A stretch of 64,000 nucleotides of DNA from Callipepla californica brunnescens. Lineage: Eukaryota; Chordata; Aves; Galliformes; Odontophoridae. Shown here piece by piece: positions 1-14,200 of the stretch. The position numbers were made by a program, and so were the translations under genes. Location of the stretch: contig JALIRH010000023.1 in NCBI GenBank assembly GCA_023055505.1, positions 10,784,271 to 10,848,270 of the forward strand. The letters run 5' to 3'. Below the pieces are notes generated by a model, which did not search any database, was not told the DNA's origin, and saw only the letters and a program-made list of their open reading frames with translations. Within the stretch, counting starts at the first letter, position 1. Every line of letters starts with the position of its first letter.

Positions 1-2167
1 AGGAGAAGGAATGAGCATGATGAGGTGATTTTACTTCACTCAGGTAACAGTGATGGGACTGATGGTGATGTGTCATCTCTAACCTGTAACATTGATGGGA
101 AATTAAAAAACCTGAAGATGTAAGAAGGAGACACAGAAAAAATTAAAAGTACTGGAAAAAAATGCCTTAGCCTCTGAGCATATTTGCTCTGTGAACTCCG
201 GCTGTGCCCATGGGAAAGGTTGTGGCCTAATTCCTTGTCCCCATCCTTCTGCTGAAGTTGACCAGTCCTTCAGATCTGTCACTGAAGTTCTGAGGATAGT
301 GCTCCTCCTCATTCAAAACAACTAAAGATGATGTAAGCATCTGAAGGATTCATTCCTTTGTAAAGCTGTGCGATTGACCAAGAAAACATTGAGGGGCACT
401 CACCCATGGAGCTCTAAACAGGGCAGAGTTTGCCTCTCACAGAGGATGCTGGTGGAGCAGTTGAGGTGTGCCAAGGGTTGAAAACTTTTGCCAGTGTGAA
501 TCCTTGCACACTGTATGTCTTCTTGTACCCTGAGAGAAGTAGTCGTGCTTCAGGGAGGCTGTGTGCAAGTTGGAAAATGGAACACATGATGGCTGCCATA
601 CAGACAGTTAAATAAGCAAAGCAGGTGGGCAGGAGTTGCCACAACAGAACACTAGCAGCCATGTGGGGGCTGGTGTGAGCTGGACTGCTCTTAAAACAGC
701 TTTCTAGCCAAAGGGCTCACGCTGTGGAACTACGCGCTTTGGGAGCTTATTCTGTCTACTCCATCAGACAACTTTTTGAGAAATAATTTAGGTGTATAAA
801 ATATATATTCTGAGGGAAGAATGCTGGATACTAGTGGTCTTTTTTAAAGAGGAAGGTATGCAAACCGTGAGGGTTAACACCCAACTTATATTAGATGCAA
901 ATATTAACAATGAATATGGGTAACTTTTCTGATACATGACCAGATAGTGGTTTCTACACCTCTTCATGTATGGCTGAAAAAATAATATATACCTAAAATC
1001 ATGGAGTGTGCAAGCTTAGTTTTCAAGGTTTCTGTTTTCTTTACAATTAACTGTGAGTTAATCATTCACTGTCAGGTAGATAAGCTTGCATCTGATGTGT
1101 TAAGCATTTTGTTTGAATGAGCTGAGGAGGGAATGGCATCAGTCAGAAAGCTTCTACATTACTGATTTTGATTGCCTCATTGCTGTCTGTTTTGTAAGAA
1201 ATGTCAGTTTTGGTAGATCACGGAGAAGAAGAGCCTTCTGTTTTAAATCCAAAACTTTGTTGCTTCTTTCCAAAATATCTCAGTGATTTATAGCATATCC
1301 CAGCAATGGTCCTTTTAAGCAGACGGGAGCAACCAGACCTGTTTGTTCAGTATTACTGAATTGAAGTCATTTATATATAAACTAAACAGCATGTTTAGCA
1401 ACCAGAGATGTCGGTGTACAGCGCTTATTCGTAAAGACTGTAACATGGGAATATCTGAAACCAAAGATATAATATTCCTTGCTGGTTCTGTGGTTTTGTT
1501 GCTGTTTGTAAGGTATGATTTAGCAGTCTAGACAGGTGATATGACTGTACCCAAACTCATGCAGCCACTACTAGACTGACTCTTTTTTATCCATTTGTGA
1601 TTAATTTGAGAAGGAACTGTGTATACAGATGTTATTTTTCAAAAATGTAGAATATTATACAGACTGAATTAAGTTGGCTAGGGCAGTGAGATACTAACTG
1701 TCTCAAGGAAAACTTTTCTTAAGGTGGCTACCCTCCTTACCTTCCAGAAGACACCCTTCACTTCGTGCTTAGCTAACAGTGGCTACTCACAAACAAAGCC
1801 TGACAGAATAGAAATGCCAACTGAAAAACAGTCCTAACAAAAGTCAGCTGAGGGAACTAAATGTACTATCTTAAGGCCCTGAACCAGGTGCTTCTTTTGT
1901 CTGACTCACATCATGATACAAAGTTACTGACGAATGAATATTCTTGTGTCAGTATGCCTATGTACCTAAGTTTATCCCAGAACTAGCTGAGCAATTGTGT
2001 TGCTTTAGTCTGTTAGGAGCTGTTCTGCTAGCTTACCAGAAAATGTGTGTGTTTTTATCAGAGCAAATTGGGACATTTATACTGTGTTTTCATTTGTACT
2101 GTATTTGCTTTTTTTTCCTGTGGTATTTTTTCATTTCATGCTAACAAACATTTTCTACCCTCTCCAG
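1..2167. other. SSBP2 intron (left edge)
   Basis: Intron upstream of the 2168 exon. No open frame here matches the SSBP2 residues expected before GPPGGGG, and I recognised no repeat family. Confidence 0.7.
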
Positions 2168-2222
2168 GGACCTCCAGGAGGTGGAGGGCCACCAGGAACA
2201 CCCATCATGCCTAGCCCAGCAG
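2168..2222 (+). CDS. SSBP2: SSBP2 coding exon ([18 protein letters not shown])
   Basis: This 55-nt exon follows a pyrimidine-rich acceptor ending in CTCTCCAG and is followed by GTACTG. It enters in phase 0, reads [18 protein letters not shown] and leaves one base, which completes an Asp codon with the next exon. It encodes part of the Gly/Pro-rich linker. Confidence 0.95.
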
Positions 2223-5200
2223 GTACTGAAATGCATTCAGGAGCTATTTAAGAAAATTATAAGGGATTTTAGGGAATAAGTTATTGTTATAAACTTCGAT
2301 TTTAATGAGAAATTGTTAGTTTGTGTGTTCTATATCACTTTTTTTTTCCTGCTTCTTAACTCCCTTTCTGTCCTTGCTATGTTGCAGACACACAAGTCAT
2401 TCTATCTGCACAGTTTAAAGCAGTTCATTTCTAGCCTGCCCTTTCTTGCATGATTCCAGCAGTAGAAAGGAAAACAAAAAAGGAAAGAAGACAGAGTTTT
2501 TCTTTGTTTTTGCTAAAGTTATTTGGGACAATTCTGCAGGTTGGAAGTGAGGAGATTTCTGAACTGGTAAAACTCCATCATAGTATCCTGTGGGACAGAA
2601 CTGAACAGCCTGTGAACCTTGGGTGAAGTGTAACTCACAGGCATGGCTGTGTCACCTGGCTGGCAGCAGGCCGTTCTGGGCACATGGTTCTCCTCTGTCC
2701 TGCAGTGGAGGAGTAGGACTCCAGAAGAGCCCTTCTTGTGTCTTACCAGTGAACTCTTCCCAGCTCTTCATGTCCCATTGTTCTCCAAGTTGCATGGTCT
2801 GTAACTTGAAATTCTGACCACTTGGCATCAAAAGACTGGCCACACTACCACTTGAAGGTTTGAAGAACCAACGAGGGTGGGAGGATTCGAGACAGCTAAC
2901 TAGCTTTTCAGGGCTTAAAGTTTGCCAGATAGATACTACATTAACGTTCTGCAAAGAAGGGAAAAATCACAACACATGAAAGATGCTGTCCTCCCCTACG
3001 GACAACATTGGAAGTCTGCTAAGATGAAACTAAATACATAACACAGCATTTAGTGGTTACTCAGACTCCTTTTGGACAACATTTGTCACAGTAATATGCT
3101 TCAGCAAGCTAAGTTAGAACTGTCCACTTGAGTGACGGATTAGAATCCTTGTATCCAACATGCTCTTGCTGTCCTCTATTGTGTAAGAGTGCAGGGAAAG
3201 TTACATCATTTCCCAAACAAACTTCTTGCACCAGTATACTATTTTCTGTAATTACAATCTTGAGGCTTTAAAAACACAAAATAGAGAGTGGGGCTTGCTC
3301 ACTCATATCACTTGTGAAAAAAGATACATAGTCCAAGCTGGCATTTAAAAGATAGAATTTATTCTGTCATAAAACAAACTTCAAGACAGCCTACACTTTT
3401 AAAAATAAACAGCCCTGCAGTTATGGCACATGTTAGGCTGTCCATGTGCATTTCAGATAAAGCTTCTGTGGAGAAATTTTTTGCCTTCTCCGTTAAACAT
3501 ACTCAAATATTTTTTAACACTCTGTTTCCCAAAATATGCAGATGCATATGAACTGGCCGTCAGAAAATTTTACAAAGGTACTTACTTGAGAAAACCAGTT
3601 CCAAGTGTTCTCAAAGCCTGGGGAGAGCCAGGGATTTATGTCTGAAAAGGATCTGGTGGTTGAAGAACTTCTTGTCTACCTCATCAAACATTAAAATAGC
3701 TTGCTATATGCTACTTCTACTTTGGTAACTTGAGGTTAAAAGCTTGCATTTCTCCTCTTCTATAAACAGTACATTTAAATGTCCTAGTGATACACAGTGC
3801 TGTGTATGTAACAAAATTATTCACTTACCAAGGTTGATTGAAACTTAGAAAGCTGCATCAGAAGGACTGGGAAATAGGCAGAGATCCTGATTTTAACTGC
3901 ATGTGTACAAATATATTCTCGCACAAGGTCAGACCATATTCCCAGTTCCAACACATTTCAATCAGATCTAGGCTTTCTCACTCTCACTGCTTCAGTCTTA
4001 GAAGACACCCATCACCTTGTCTTGGAAAAAAGATTCACAGCTCAGTATTGAATTTTGTATGTGCTTGAGTTCATAACTCTGGTTCAGTGAGATTGAATGG
4101 TCTTTTTGAGGTCTTTTTGCAGATACTGGGGAAGTTACATTTTCCAGAGCTGACAGTATTTTTTTTTTTCATATGTTATGCTGTCCGCTTCAGAATGTAT
4201 TTAAACCTTACCTAGGACATTCACCTCTCAGTAAAATTTTTCATTATATGGCCTGCCTCTTGTCAGGTTCCCTTGGGAGAGATTTTGCTAATTTGTCCAC
4301 CATCTATTGCATTTTTTCCATTCTCTTCCTTTGATGTTTTGATGAAAGAATCTAAAGCTAAGACTTTGTATGTGTTACCAGATATTTCTGAGGTCAGAAG
4401 GAATCATTTATATCTAACAGTAATTCTCAGCTATTGTTTTCTTACGTTCAGCCAGACGATTCCTGTATGCCTTGTTAACTGCATCTTGCATTTCATGCTG
4501 GAGGTGCTCCACCAGAGAAGAAAATTCACACACATTAACTGGAGAACAAGTGTTGTGTCAACAGCAAGGCCCAGTGAAACTCTTGTAATAACTCAGAACG
4601 AACAGCTGAGGCACTGTGCTGCTCCAGAATGGTTTTGTTGGTTTTGGACACAGATTTGTTTTGAAGCATTGCACCACACTGCACCTTGAAGACCGATCAA
4701 CTAAAGCTGTTCTTAGAGAGAGGATCTCTGCACAGTGCTCTGTTGAATAGCTAGGCGTGTTCAAAATCTAATGGACTGACACAGATGAGGAAGAATAAAA
4801 GATTCCATTTACTATACTAACTTGAAGTCTGTATAACGAGGAAGTATTTATCATTTATTACAGATGGAAAACAGATTACAGAAAGTATCAATAAGAAAGA
4901 GACTCCTGTTTTACAGAGAACGTTGAAGATGACTGAAATAATTTGGAACTCTGAGAGAAAGGGTTTATGGAATTGAATAGTTAGATACTCGGTGATTTAG
5001 AAACCTTTTAACAGTCATGCATAAAACTAGAGTCTAGAAATAGTCACTCAGGGACCACTGCAATTATTTCTTTTCATAGCTCTGTTGTGTGGTAGAAATA
5101 GAAAGGAAATGAAATCTTCCTTTATATTGCTACTGTGTATCAGTGATTCAGGCACAGAAATAATATAAACAAAATGACAAGAAATGTCTTAGGTGAGTAG

Positions 5201-8200
5201 ATTTATTGAAAGATACATATTAGCACTTAAAATAATCTCTTATTACAGATTCAACCAACTCTGGAGACAACATGTACACTTTAATGAATGCAGTACCACC
5301 TGGACCCAACAGACCTAATGTAAATATGAATCTAGTTGTATACTATTTGAATTATTCACGGTTGTTATGTCCAAACTACTTCATTTACATCAGAGATTTT
5401 TAATAACTTTTTTTCAATTATTATGGAATTTTTATTGTTTCTCAAATCAGTCATGCCAATACATATAAAATAATGATTGGGTGCACTTTTTCTACACAGA
5501 TGAGACCTTAAACTTGTGCTCGTCAATATTGGAGATAACTTAGTTGTCAGATTGCAGTGTAAAATATACTTTATTTGTGAAATGTCATCATCCTTAGAGC
5601 TGCCACGAGGTAGTAGTTTCTGAAGGATTCCAAGTTCCATATTACCTCCAAGAAAAAGAAAATGTTGAAAGTGACACAGCACAGTATTTTGTTGCCTGTG
5701 TGTTCTGCAGTAATAAAGGGATAAGATCGGTATTTCTAACAGAACACAAACTTCTTTTTTTGGCCCAAACTTCAGCGGTTTTAGAGCTGATGAAAATCTG
5801 GATTCGTAGGTAGAACTTGTTTCATCTCTGATCTCTTTGCCTTCAGTTTTGTAGTATTTCTTTATTGCAACCATATTTCACTTCAGTACAGTCCATTTAA
5901 TGGGCCTTATGAAAAAGATAAAGCCAGTAGAACTTGAAAAATCAGACTTTTAGGTATTCCTAGTTCACTACTCAGTGAATTGTGGAAAATATTCTATGAC
6001 ATTAATGCCTCTAATTTTTGAAAAACTGAAATTAAGATTAATAACTGCAATTGGACAGTAACTACTCATTCTGCAAATATAGCATGGAGTATAGCATGGA
6101 CTGTCAGTATAGATAGAGTGGAGTATGAAAGCTGTTCATGAATCAGTTACTTGTTGAAGGGAATAGTAAAATTCCTTGTAACTTCAATGGGAGTAGAGCT
6201 AGGTTTTTGCTAGCAGGTTTGAAAGTTGTACACAGGGTACTGAAGTAAATAATGAATTATTCCTACCTGTTCATGTATTCACCTACAGAGGTGACGTTCT
6301 CAAATAGTCTTGAAGGCAGCGATTAGAAAAAGTGAACAAAAGCAAAGATGCTTTTTCAGTCTTCACGTATGACTTTCACTTGACTGTGCACTTTTCAACT
6401 TTTGTCCTGAGGAATATTTTCTTTTTATTAGATGACATACAAAAATCTGTACAGTAATACCAGTTTTTAATGTCTGATCCTTTTATAGTTTCCAATGGGG
6501 CCAGGGTCAGATGGACCTATGAGTGGACTGGGTGGAATGGATTCACATCATATGAATGGATCGTTAGGTAATAATAGTAATATCACAGACATTGTGAATT
6601 TTCAATGACCAGTGCCATTTTTCTGTGTTCTCTGAGTGATGTGGAAGACTGTAAGTAAAAATCTTGTAAAAAAAATCCATAAATACATCAGTAAAAAAGT
6701 ATTAGGATACTATTTATGCCTATGAACAGGCATACATAATACACCTCTGGAAGAAACCCACTGTATTTTATTTATGTAACAATGTGTAGTTCTATCCCAG
6801 TTGATTGAAAGCACTCTAAAAGCGTACATAATATGGCAGTTAAGTGGAAATGATGGTTTAAGACCCATTTTTACTTCCCCTTGTCTTTCAAAAACTTTTA
6901 CAAAGTTTCAGCTGGTACAAGTTCTTATCGATTACCTGGAAGTAAGTTATTACATATATTGCTGTACATGTTAAGCTGTTTTTATCCCAGCAGTTGGATA
7001 TCTTCATTTGTTCTATAATTAGCCTTCCTTCTGTGAAGAATTAGTATTACTATTCCATCCCCACAAGCAGCTTCATACAGGAGCCAATTTTAATGCAGCA
7101 AGACAGAGCATGCTGTCTTGTCAGAGTGTGCAGACACAGGAGAAACAGCATACTGTTTTGACTTCTGACACCATGATTTTGAAGGGCACAAATCTAAGGG
7201 AGAAGCCTTGCACAACTGTACAGAACATTCATTGCTTTATCTGTTGACTAGCAAGCTCTTCGCTCTTTGCTTTTACTCTTTGATGGAAGGATGATAGACA
7301 CTTGAAAAGGATGTAAGAAACAAGGGACAGTTAAATGAATTACATTTCTGCCTTACTCCTCCATATCCACAAGAAATAGAGACAAGGAATTTGTTTCTCT
7401 TCACACCAGGGCAGTAAGGCTGAACACAGTTCATATGTCTTACTCTTCCATCTTCCAGTGACAGAGGAAACAACTTCTGTCTCTGTTGTTCACTAGCAAG
7501 GTTCTCTTTTATATTTGAGAGCTGCCCCTACAAGGCACCTACAGCTTTTTCCTGAGTGGCCTTTTCCTTCATGGGGAAAAATGCAAGCAAGCTAAATACA
7601 CATCCAGCAGGTAGAAGCCAAGCTGGCACTGTCTTCTGGCTTTCGTCCCTGGCAAAAAGCTCAGTCATGTTCACAGCATGGACATGGATGAACCTCAGCT
7701 TCATCCTGCAGTTAATAACATTTCATTCTGTACTGTCACAGCAAATAAATTCCTGTCATTCCTAAACCCGGAGTTGCAGACTGTGAGACAGAAGCGTAAG
7801 TTGGCAAAACAAAGGGAGAAATTAAAGATTATAACAAGATGAGAAATAGCTGGGCTATCAGAACCTATGTAGGGGATACATTGTGAACAACTGAAATTCA
7901 GCAGTGCACATCTAATTCCTCAGAACTGTCTTCTTTTTCTTTTCTTTTTTTTTTTCAGGAAGACATGTTCCTAAAATGCCTAGATTACATTACATAAGGG
8001 CGCTTTGTGAGTTTACAGCCTTTCTGTACATATTACAATCCTAAAATGGATTGTTGCTTTAATTAGTAATGATGTGCATTACATTCACATAAATGAGGAA
8101 CAGTGTAAAAGATAATCACATCTTTTTTTTTTCTGTCAGTTTCATTAGCCATAGGATTATTTCATAGATAAAATAGTAATAATAAAAAAAAAATTGAAAC

Positions 8201-11200
8201 AGTTACAGAAGAATTTGGTATGTATCTAGCATTTGTGTAGTAACCTTCAGCAGTGAAAGTGATTGCACGTTTAGTCAAATTCACTATGACTTCTTCATAA
8301 GGTTAATTTTGAGTTGAAAATGAAATTGAGTTCTCTCCACAGAGGAGGGCTGGTGGAGATCTGCTTTCATTTCCATGCTGCAGTAGGCAGCAGTGTCTCA
8401 CAGTCAAAGGTCTTAATTAACCAAGCTTCATCTTGCACTCCTCCAACTTCTCTGACCACAGCAGTTGCACTGGATATCTGGTCAGAGCTGGTGTTTAAAG
8501 GACTTTTGCTTATTTCCACCAACGTGTTTTCTTTTGGCTGTAGCTAAATAGCTCTCTCTCTTCATAACATTAATGAATTTGATGCATTTATGGAGAGACA
8601 TCTTACTCTTTCTCAACCTTTATTTTTTGTGGCAAAGTCTATTGAGCTACTTTAGTCTTCCCACAATTTCATTTTCTTCATTGTTTTTCTCTGACACTCT
8701 TCTGGTTGGAATGTCTTTCCTCCAAATAGGTGAGCAGACTTTGTTGCTGCTTGTCTGTTGCTGCTAAAAATGGTTTCTGTGATACATCCCTCCTGAAATA
8801 TTTCCTCAACTCTTGGCTTAACCGAAGTGTGAGCATTTAAAATAAATAAATAAATCTTGTTGATAGTCTTTCATTCACTGTAATGAAATTTATTTGTTTT
8901 TTGTTATTCCAACCTTCAGGATCATCTGCTTCTAAAAGATAACATCATCATCAGTGTTTGTAGTACATTAAAGATGGGTATCAGCCAGTCTGAGTGTACA
9001 TTTCTGCTTTTGGAGCAAAGATGCTGAAGAGCTTCCCCTAGATGACTTTCAGATAGAGCACTCCCTAAAAAGAGGAGGTTTGAATAACTGAAGTTCAGTA
9101 AAAGTAATGGTCTGTTTTATTTTTTAACCCCAAGAATGTTAGCTGCTTGCCCATGACTTTGCTTTTAATTTTTTTTTATCTTGGTCTGCAGCAACATCTC
9201 CCTTATTTTATGTACCCCATATTAATTGCATTACCTGTACCCTGCCCTGGCTAAGAGGACAGGGAGGTTGGACATAATCTTCTTCAGCTTGTACTAGGCT
9301 GTCTTATTCTAGCAGATGTGATTCAAATCACCAACACAGACGAGAAATTTGTCCTTCATTCTTTTCACTCTTTTTATACCAGGTGTGTACACAGAACTAA
9401 CATTATTCTGTACTGACTGTAAACTTTTACACAATGAGATGCTGGGAAGGAGGGAGATATTGAACTGCTTTATTATAAATACTACTGTCACACTGTATAT
9501 CCAGTATGGAAAAAAAAAGCTCTTTGATTAATTTGAGCTCAGAACTAATTGTGTAATTATTTATTTTAATTTAAGGCTCAGGAGACATGGACAGTATTTC
9601 CAAAGTGAGTACCTACTATTTGAAATTCTTTGAATATTTCATTGTAAATATATTTTCTTCGTCTTTGTTATGAAGCATTTTATTATGAGTCTACATGTTC
9701 TGCTTGTCAACTGTTTGGAAGCTATGCAGACAGTTAAAATTAGCTGAAAATTTTAAAGCAATGTGTGTGATGGGTAGGGAATATAAGTAGAGCTTCTTCA
9801 TATTGCATAATAATGTGTACTAATGCATGTGATTAATATATATCCAGTTCATACTCTGATTGATCATGACTGTTAAATGAACACACAGTGAGGCCCTGGC
9901 ACAGCTGCCCAGTGAAGCTGTGGGAGCCCCATTCCTGTAGGTGCTCAAGGCCAGGTTGGATGGGGCCCTGAGCAGCCTGAGCTGGTGGAAGGCAGCCTGC
10001 CCACGGCACAGGGTTGGGACTGAGTGGGCTTTGAGGTCCCCTCAAACCTCAAGCCATTCAAAGATTCTGTGATAATACAGTTCTAATAATCAAATCTAGT
10101 TAGGTGCAAGTTGGGGAAAATGCCTTTAGGATGTTACTTTTATTCAGTGCATGATTGTTTTTGTCACCTCTGTAAGGCATAGCTAATATCTTAATCATTA
10201 TTGTAAGTCTCTAAAAGCTAGATTTAAAAGTACTTGTGAAAGAGTCACTGTTTTGATATCATAACCATTAAACAGCTTACTCTGAACGAATGTGAGCTTA
10301 ACCTGCAGGGGTTTTGCATCTACAAAAATAATATTACGCTTTAATGTGTCACTTCTTCCATAATAATAGAACTCTACTATATATGTGTTCATTATTAATT
10401 TAGGAACTTATTCAAATAAGGAATTAATGAGCTTTTTTGGCATTGATATAGCAGTATAAATCTGTCCCTGCAAACAGCTGTTTTGTACTCATTTTCTTCA
10501 GGTGTAACTGACTGAAACTAATAAGTGTATCAATAAGCCACTCCACTTTTGTGCTTTTGATCTACAAATATAGAAAAAGATGAGTAGCTTGTTTCAGTTA
10601 AAGTTCTATTAAAATTCTGTAGCTTATTCTTTTGTTGGAAAATTCTTAACAATCTTCCCAAAAAGAAGCATGAGTCTGCAATGAGCGTATGAACTGCTTG
10701 TGCACTTTGGCTGGCTCAGGACTAAGTACCACGGCACTACCACGAGATCCCTCCCAGTGCAGACTTTCTCACTTTGAATGTGTCTGAGGATGTTGTGGTC
10801 CTACTGAGGACATCACTGCTGATGCACCCTGGGCTATGATGAAATGCAAACACATGGACCCCTAGATTTCTGTTGGAATAGAACTTCATAGGCTGAGAGT
10901 ACACTCCCAGCTGTCCAAAAGGCACATACCATTAGTGAAACCTACTTGTATATCTAAAGTGGAGAAGGAGAAGCTCGAACAGCTCCCCAGGTGGTGCTCA
11001 GGTGGGGCTGTGGGAGAGGTGCAGCGCATGTAGCGTGGCGTGCTTTGCTGTTTATAATGGATTTGCCGTCACTGCCAATATAGAAGGCATTATCTTGCAT
11101 CAGAAGAAATTCACCACAGGCAGACAGCTTCATTTCAGAATTGCGCAGGTGGTTATGGCCTCACAACAGCCCTCTGTGGCCTTTCCTGAAGAGAAGTACC

Positions 11201-14200
11201 TCACCAGTGTGTCTTGGAGCTGGCTGCTGCTCCTGTGATGGAGTACAGCATACAGCAGTGCTATATTTTTGTAAGCCTTGAAGGTCTGTGTCATGTTCAG
11301 GCCCTGCGAAGTGTAAAATGAGGGTCTGAAATGACCATGGTGCCCTAGATGTGCTGTGCAGAGTGGCGGGGGTGGATTCAATGATGACAAACACACAGCA
11401 CTTTAAAAATCAATGTTGCTGTTCTTTAGTAATGTTTTGTTTTGCAAACTGCAGCATTTTCAAGAAAAAACTGAAAACAGCAAAATATGGCTTATACTAG
11501 GATTATTTTTAAAAGGCTATATTAAACCAACTGGTATTAAGTGTTGGTATATGTACTAGTATGACTGTCAGGTGTTCTGAAAACCTGGATCCTGTCTCAT
11601 TTACCTGGAACTCCTGTAATTTGTTGAACTTAATAAACACGTCACGCAAATCATATTTGAGGCATGCCTTTTCCAAATAACTAAAAGAAAGAAGCTGTTT
11701 CTTTTGGAAGTAACAGAGGTGTCTTGTTACACCATTCTGTATGATCGCTTGTAAATGCCTTTTTCTGAATAGCACAGCCCAGTGTGCAGCCTTCACTGGT
11801 ACCAGTAGAAGTGTGTGGGCAGAGCCCTGTGTCCAACAATGACAATTTCATGCAGATAATACTGCGTAATACTTTCGAAACTTGACTGGAGGTTCTGCTT
11901 GCAGGAAATGGCGTGTTTATGGAGTTGATGCATGCCCGACTGCTACATGTCTGCCTTCCAGTTTTGTACACAGTTCCCAGGATTGTTCTGGATGCAGTAA
12001 CAGCCTCCCTTTACACATCACCAGCTAGACCTGCAGTTGGCTTTTTCACAAATAGATTTCCAGATTACTAATTAATATGGCAGGAATTGTTCAGAGGAGT
12101 TCACAGAGTTTGGCTGGATGTTGCTGGATGCTCGCATACAGCCGTAGAACTCCAGTGGATTAAAATGCATATTAGAGTAGCTGATTATCTTTTCCCAAGA
12201 GATAAAGGAAATTAATCCAGCCTTGGTAGAGTCAGTACAGCTCACGGAATTCAGAGCTACATTTTCCATAGACAGAGACGATTCTACTTTAATTGGCTGA
12301 ATGGCAAAACATGAAGCTTTTATGAAGTAGATTGAGATGGAGGAAGTAAATGAACTGAAATTATGCATATTAAATAAACATTAATAACCAGTGTTTCTTT
12401 CAGTGCCTGTGGAATTTGTGCAGTCATCAAAGAAATACTAGCATTGGAAGAATTCAGCTCGTGCTACAATGTGAAACCCCATACTGGCCGTAAAAGCCAC
12501 CCAGGGGAGTTGCTATAAAAGCATTTATGTCAGGAATTTGAACCTTTGGGGCTGGCATACTGTAGCAATTGCAGAATTTCAAAGCTTTGTACTACACAGA
12601 GCAAGATAAAATAGGGGTAAATCCCCAAGGAATGATCAAAAGTACAGGAGCATCATATAAAATAAATGTGACAAGGCCTTGGTGGGTTTTAAACTTTATA
12701 TTCATAGATTTTAAAGCCAGAAGGGACTGATATGATTGTGTAGTATGACCTGCTACATAACATAGGCAACAGGACTACCCCGAATTAATTCCTGCTTCAG
12801 GTACAATAGCTGTGGTTGAACTGAGCCAATAGTTTTCAACCTTTTCCAAACTATGGATCCCTAAATATTTGCTACAGCAGCGTCACTGAAGAGCAGATGT
12901 AATTGTCTGCTGTTAATCAATTAGTTGAAATTGCAGCTGTTTTTGATGGTGCTGCTGTCCTGTGATTCCTGGGGGTCTCAGAATTACCATTAGAACTAGA
13001 GTGAATGAGATGCTAAAGAAAACAGAAGGCCAAGGTCTCGAGCCAGCTATAAGCAATATTTCAGGTCGCTTATAAAAACAGTTATGCCTGCATGTGGGTT
13101 ATGTAATTAATTTAATAATTAATCTGTCGTTGCAAATAAATACATCGAACCAAATGCATAACCATTCAGATATAAAACGGGGATCAGGATTGTGGTAAAA
13201 ACTTAATGGCAGCCTTTCATTAGCTGTGCAAAAGGCATTTCAAAGCAGATGGTATGTACAACAATAAGTTAGTCTGCTCATTTGGTAACAAAAGGTAACT
13301 GATTTAAGCTTTGGAGAAGCTAGGTACAAATTACATTTTGTTCTCTTTGGAGGTGGAAGTAAATAATCCTGTGGGAGTCTGTAAAATTTTATAGTATTTA
13401 AATTGTGTGCAGAGAGCAAAATGGAGCCTTTGGAGTGTCAGTAAGAGTGTTCAGAAATAGGGTTTGAAGGGGAGGAAGGCATAGCTATTCAATGAACTCT
13501 CCAGAATATGTTATTTCCTGCCATTGACCACCACTGAATGGAGCCAGGCTCTTGTCAGTGGTGCCCAGTAACACAAGAGGCACCAGGTACAAGCTGGAGC
13601 ATGTGAGGTTTCCTCTGACCATGGGGCAGCATTTCTGTGCTGTGCAGGTGATGGAGTACTGGCACGGCAACACAGAAACTACAGAAGCTCCTCACTGGAG
13701 ATCTGCAAAAGCCACCTGGTTGTGGGTCTGGGCACCTGCTCTGGGTAGCCCTGCTGGAGCTGGGGCTGGGACAGAGGGACCATGAAAGCCTCAGCCCTTC
13801 TGGCATTCTTTAGAAAGCTGCTGTGGGATAGATAGTCTTTGTAGTAGTGAGGAATACCAAGGAATTAGGGTTTTTGTTTTTTCTCCTTAATTTAATCTTT
13901 TTTATTGTTTCAGTCATAGTTTAACCTACTGCAGACTGAATGGATGAATACTTTCTGCAGGTATTTTCAGAGTACAGTGCATCTTTTTTTAACAAGCCTT
14001 ATAAAACTCTATGCTAACAGGCATACTGCCTGCTATTCTAATTGAGAAATGACATCAGGAGAGAAGGATGATTTCACTTGGGATTGTTAGAGCTGTTGCT
14101 GTTTGGTCACAGAACAAAATCTCTACTTGCAGTTGTATTTTGTCAGCTTGCTCTTCAACTGCACTGGGTTTTTGTTAAGTTCGTCATGGCCTATCAGAGT

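Noticed and set aside
5365..5874. 169-codon open frame on the - strand in an SSBP2 intron
   Set aside because: Resembles no family I know, has no splice or promoter context and lies in AT-rich intron; best explained by chance.
6905..6942. Possible extra SSBP2 exon with splice-like borders
   Set aside because: Its translation does not match any SSBP2 isoform I know, and the known exons already join in frame without it.
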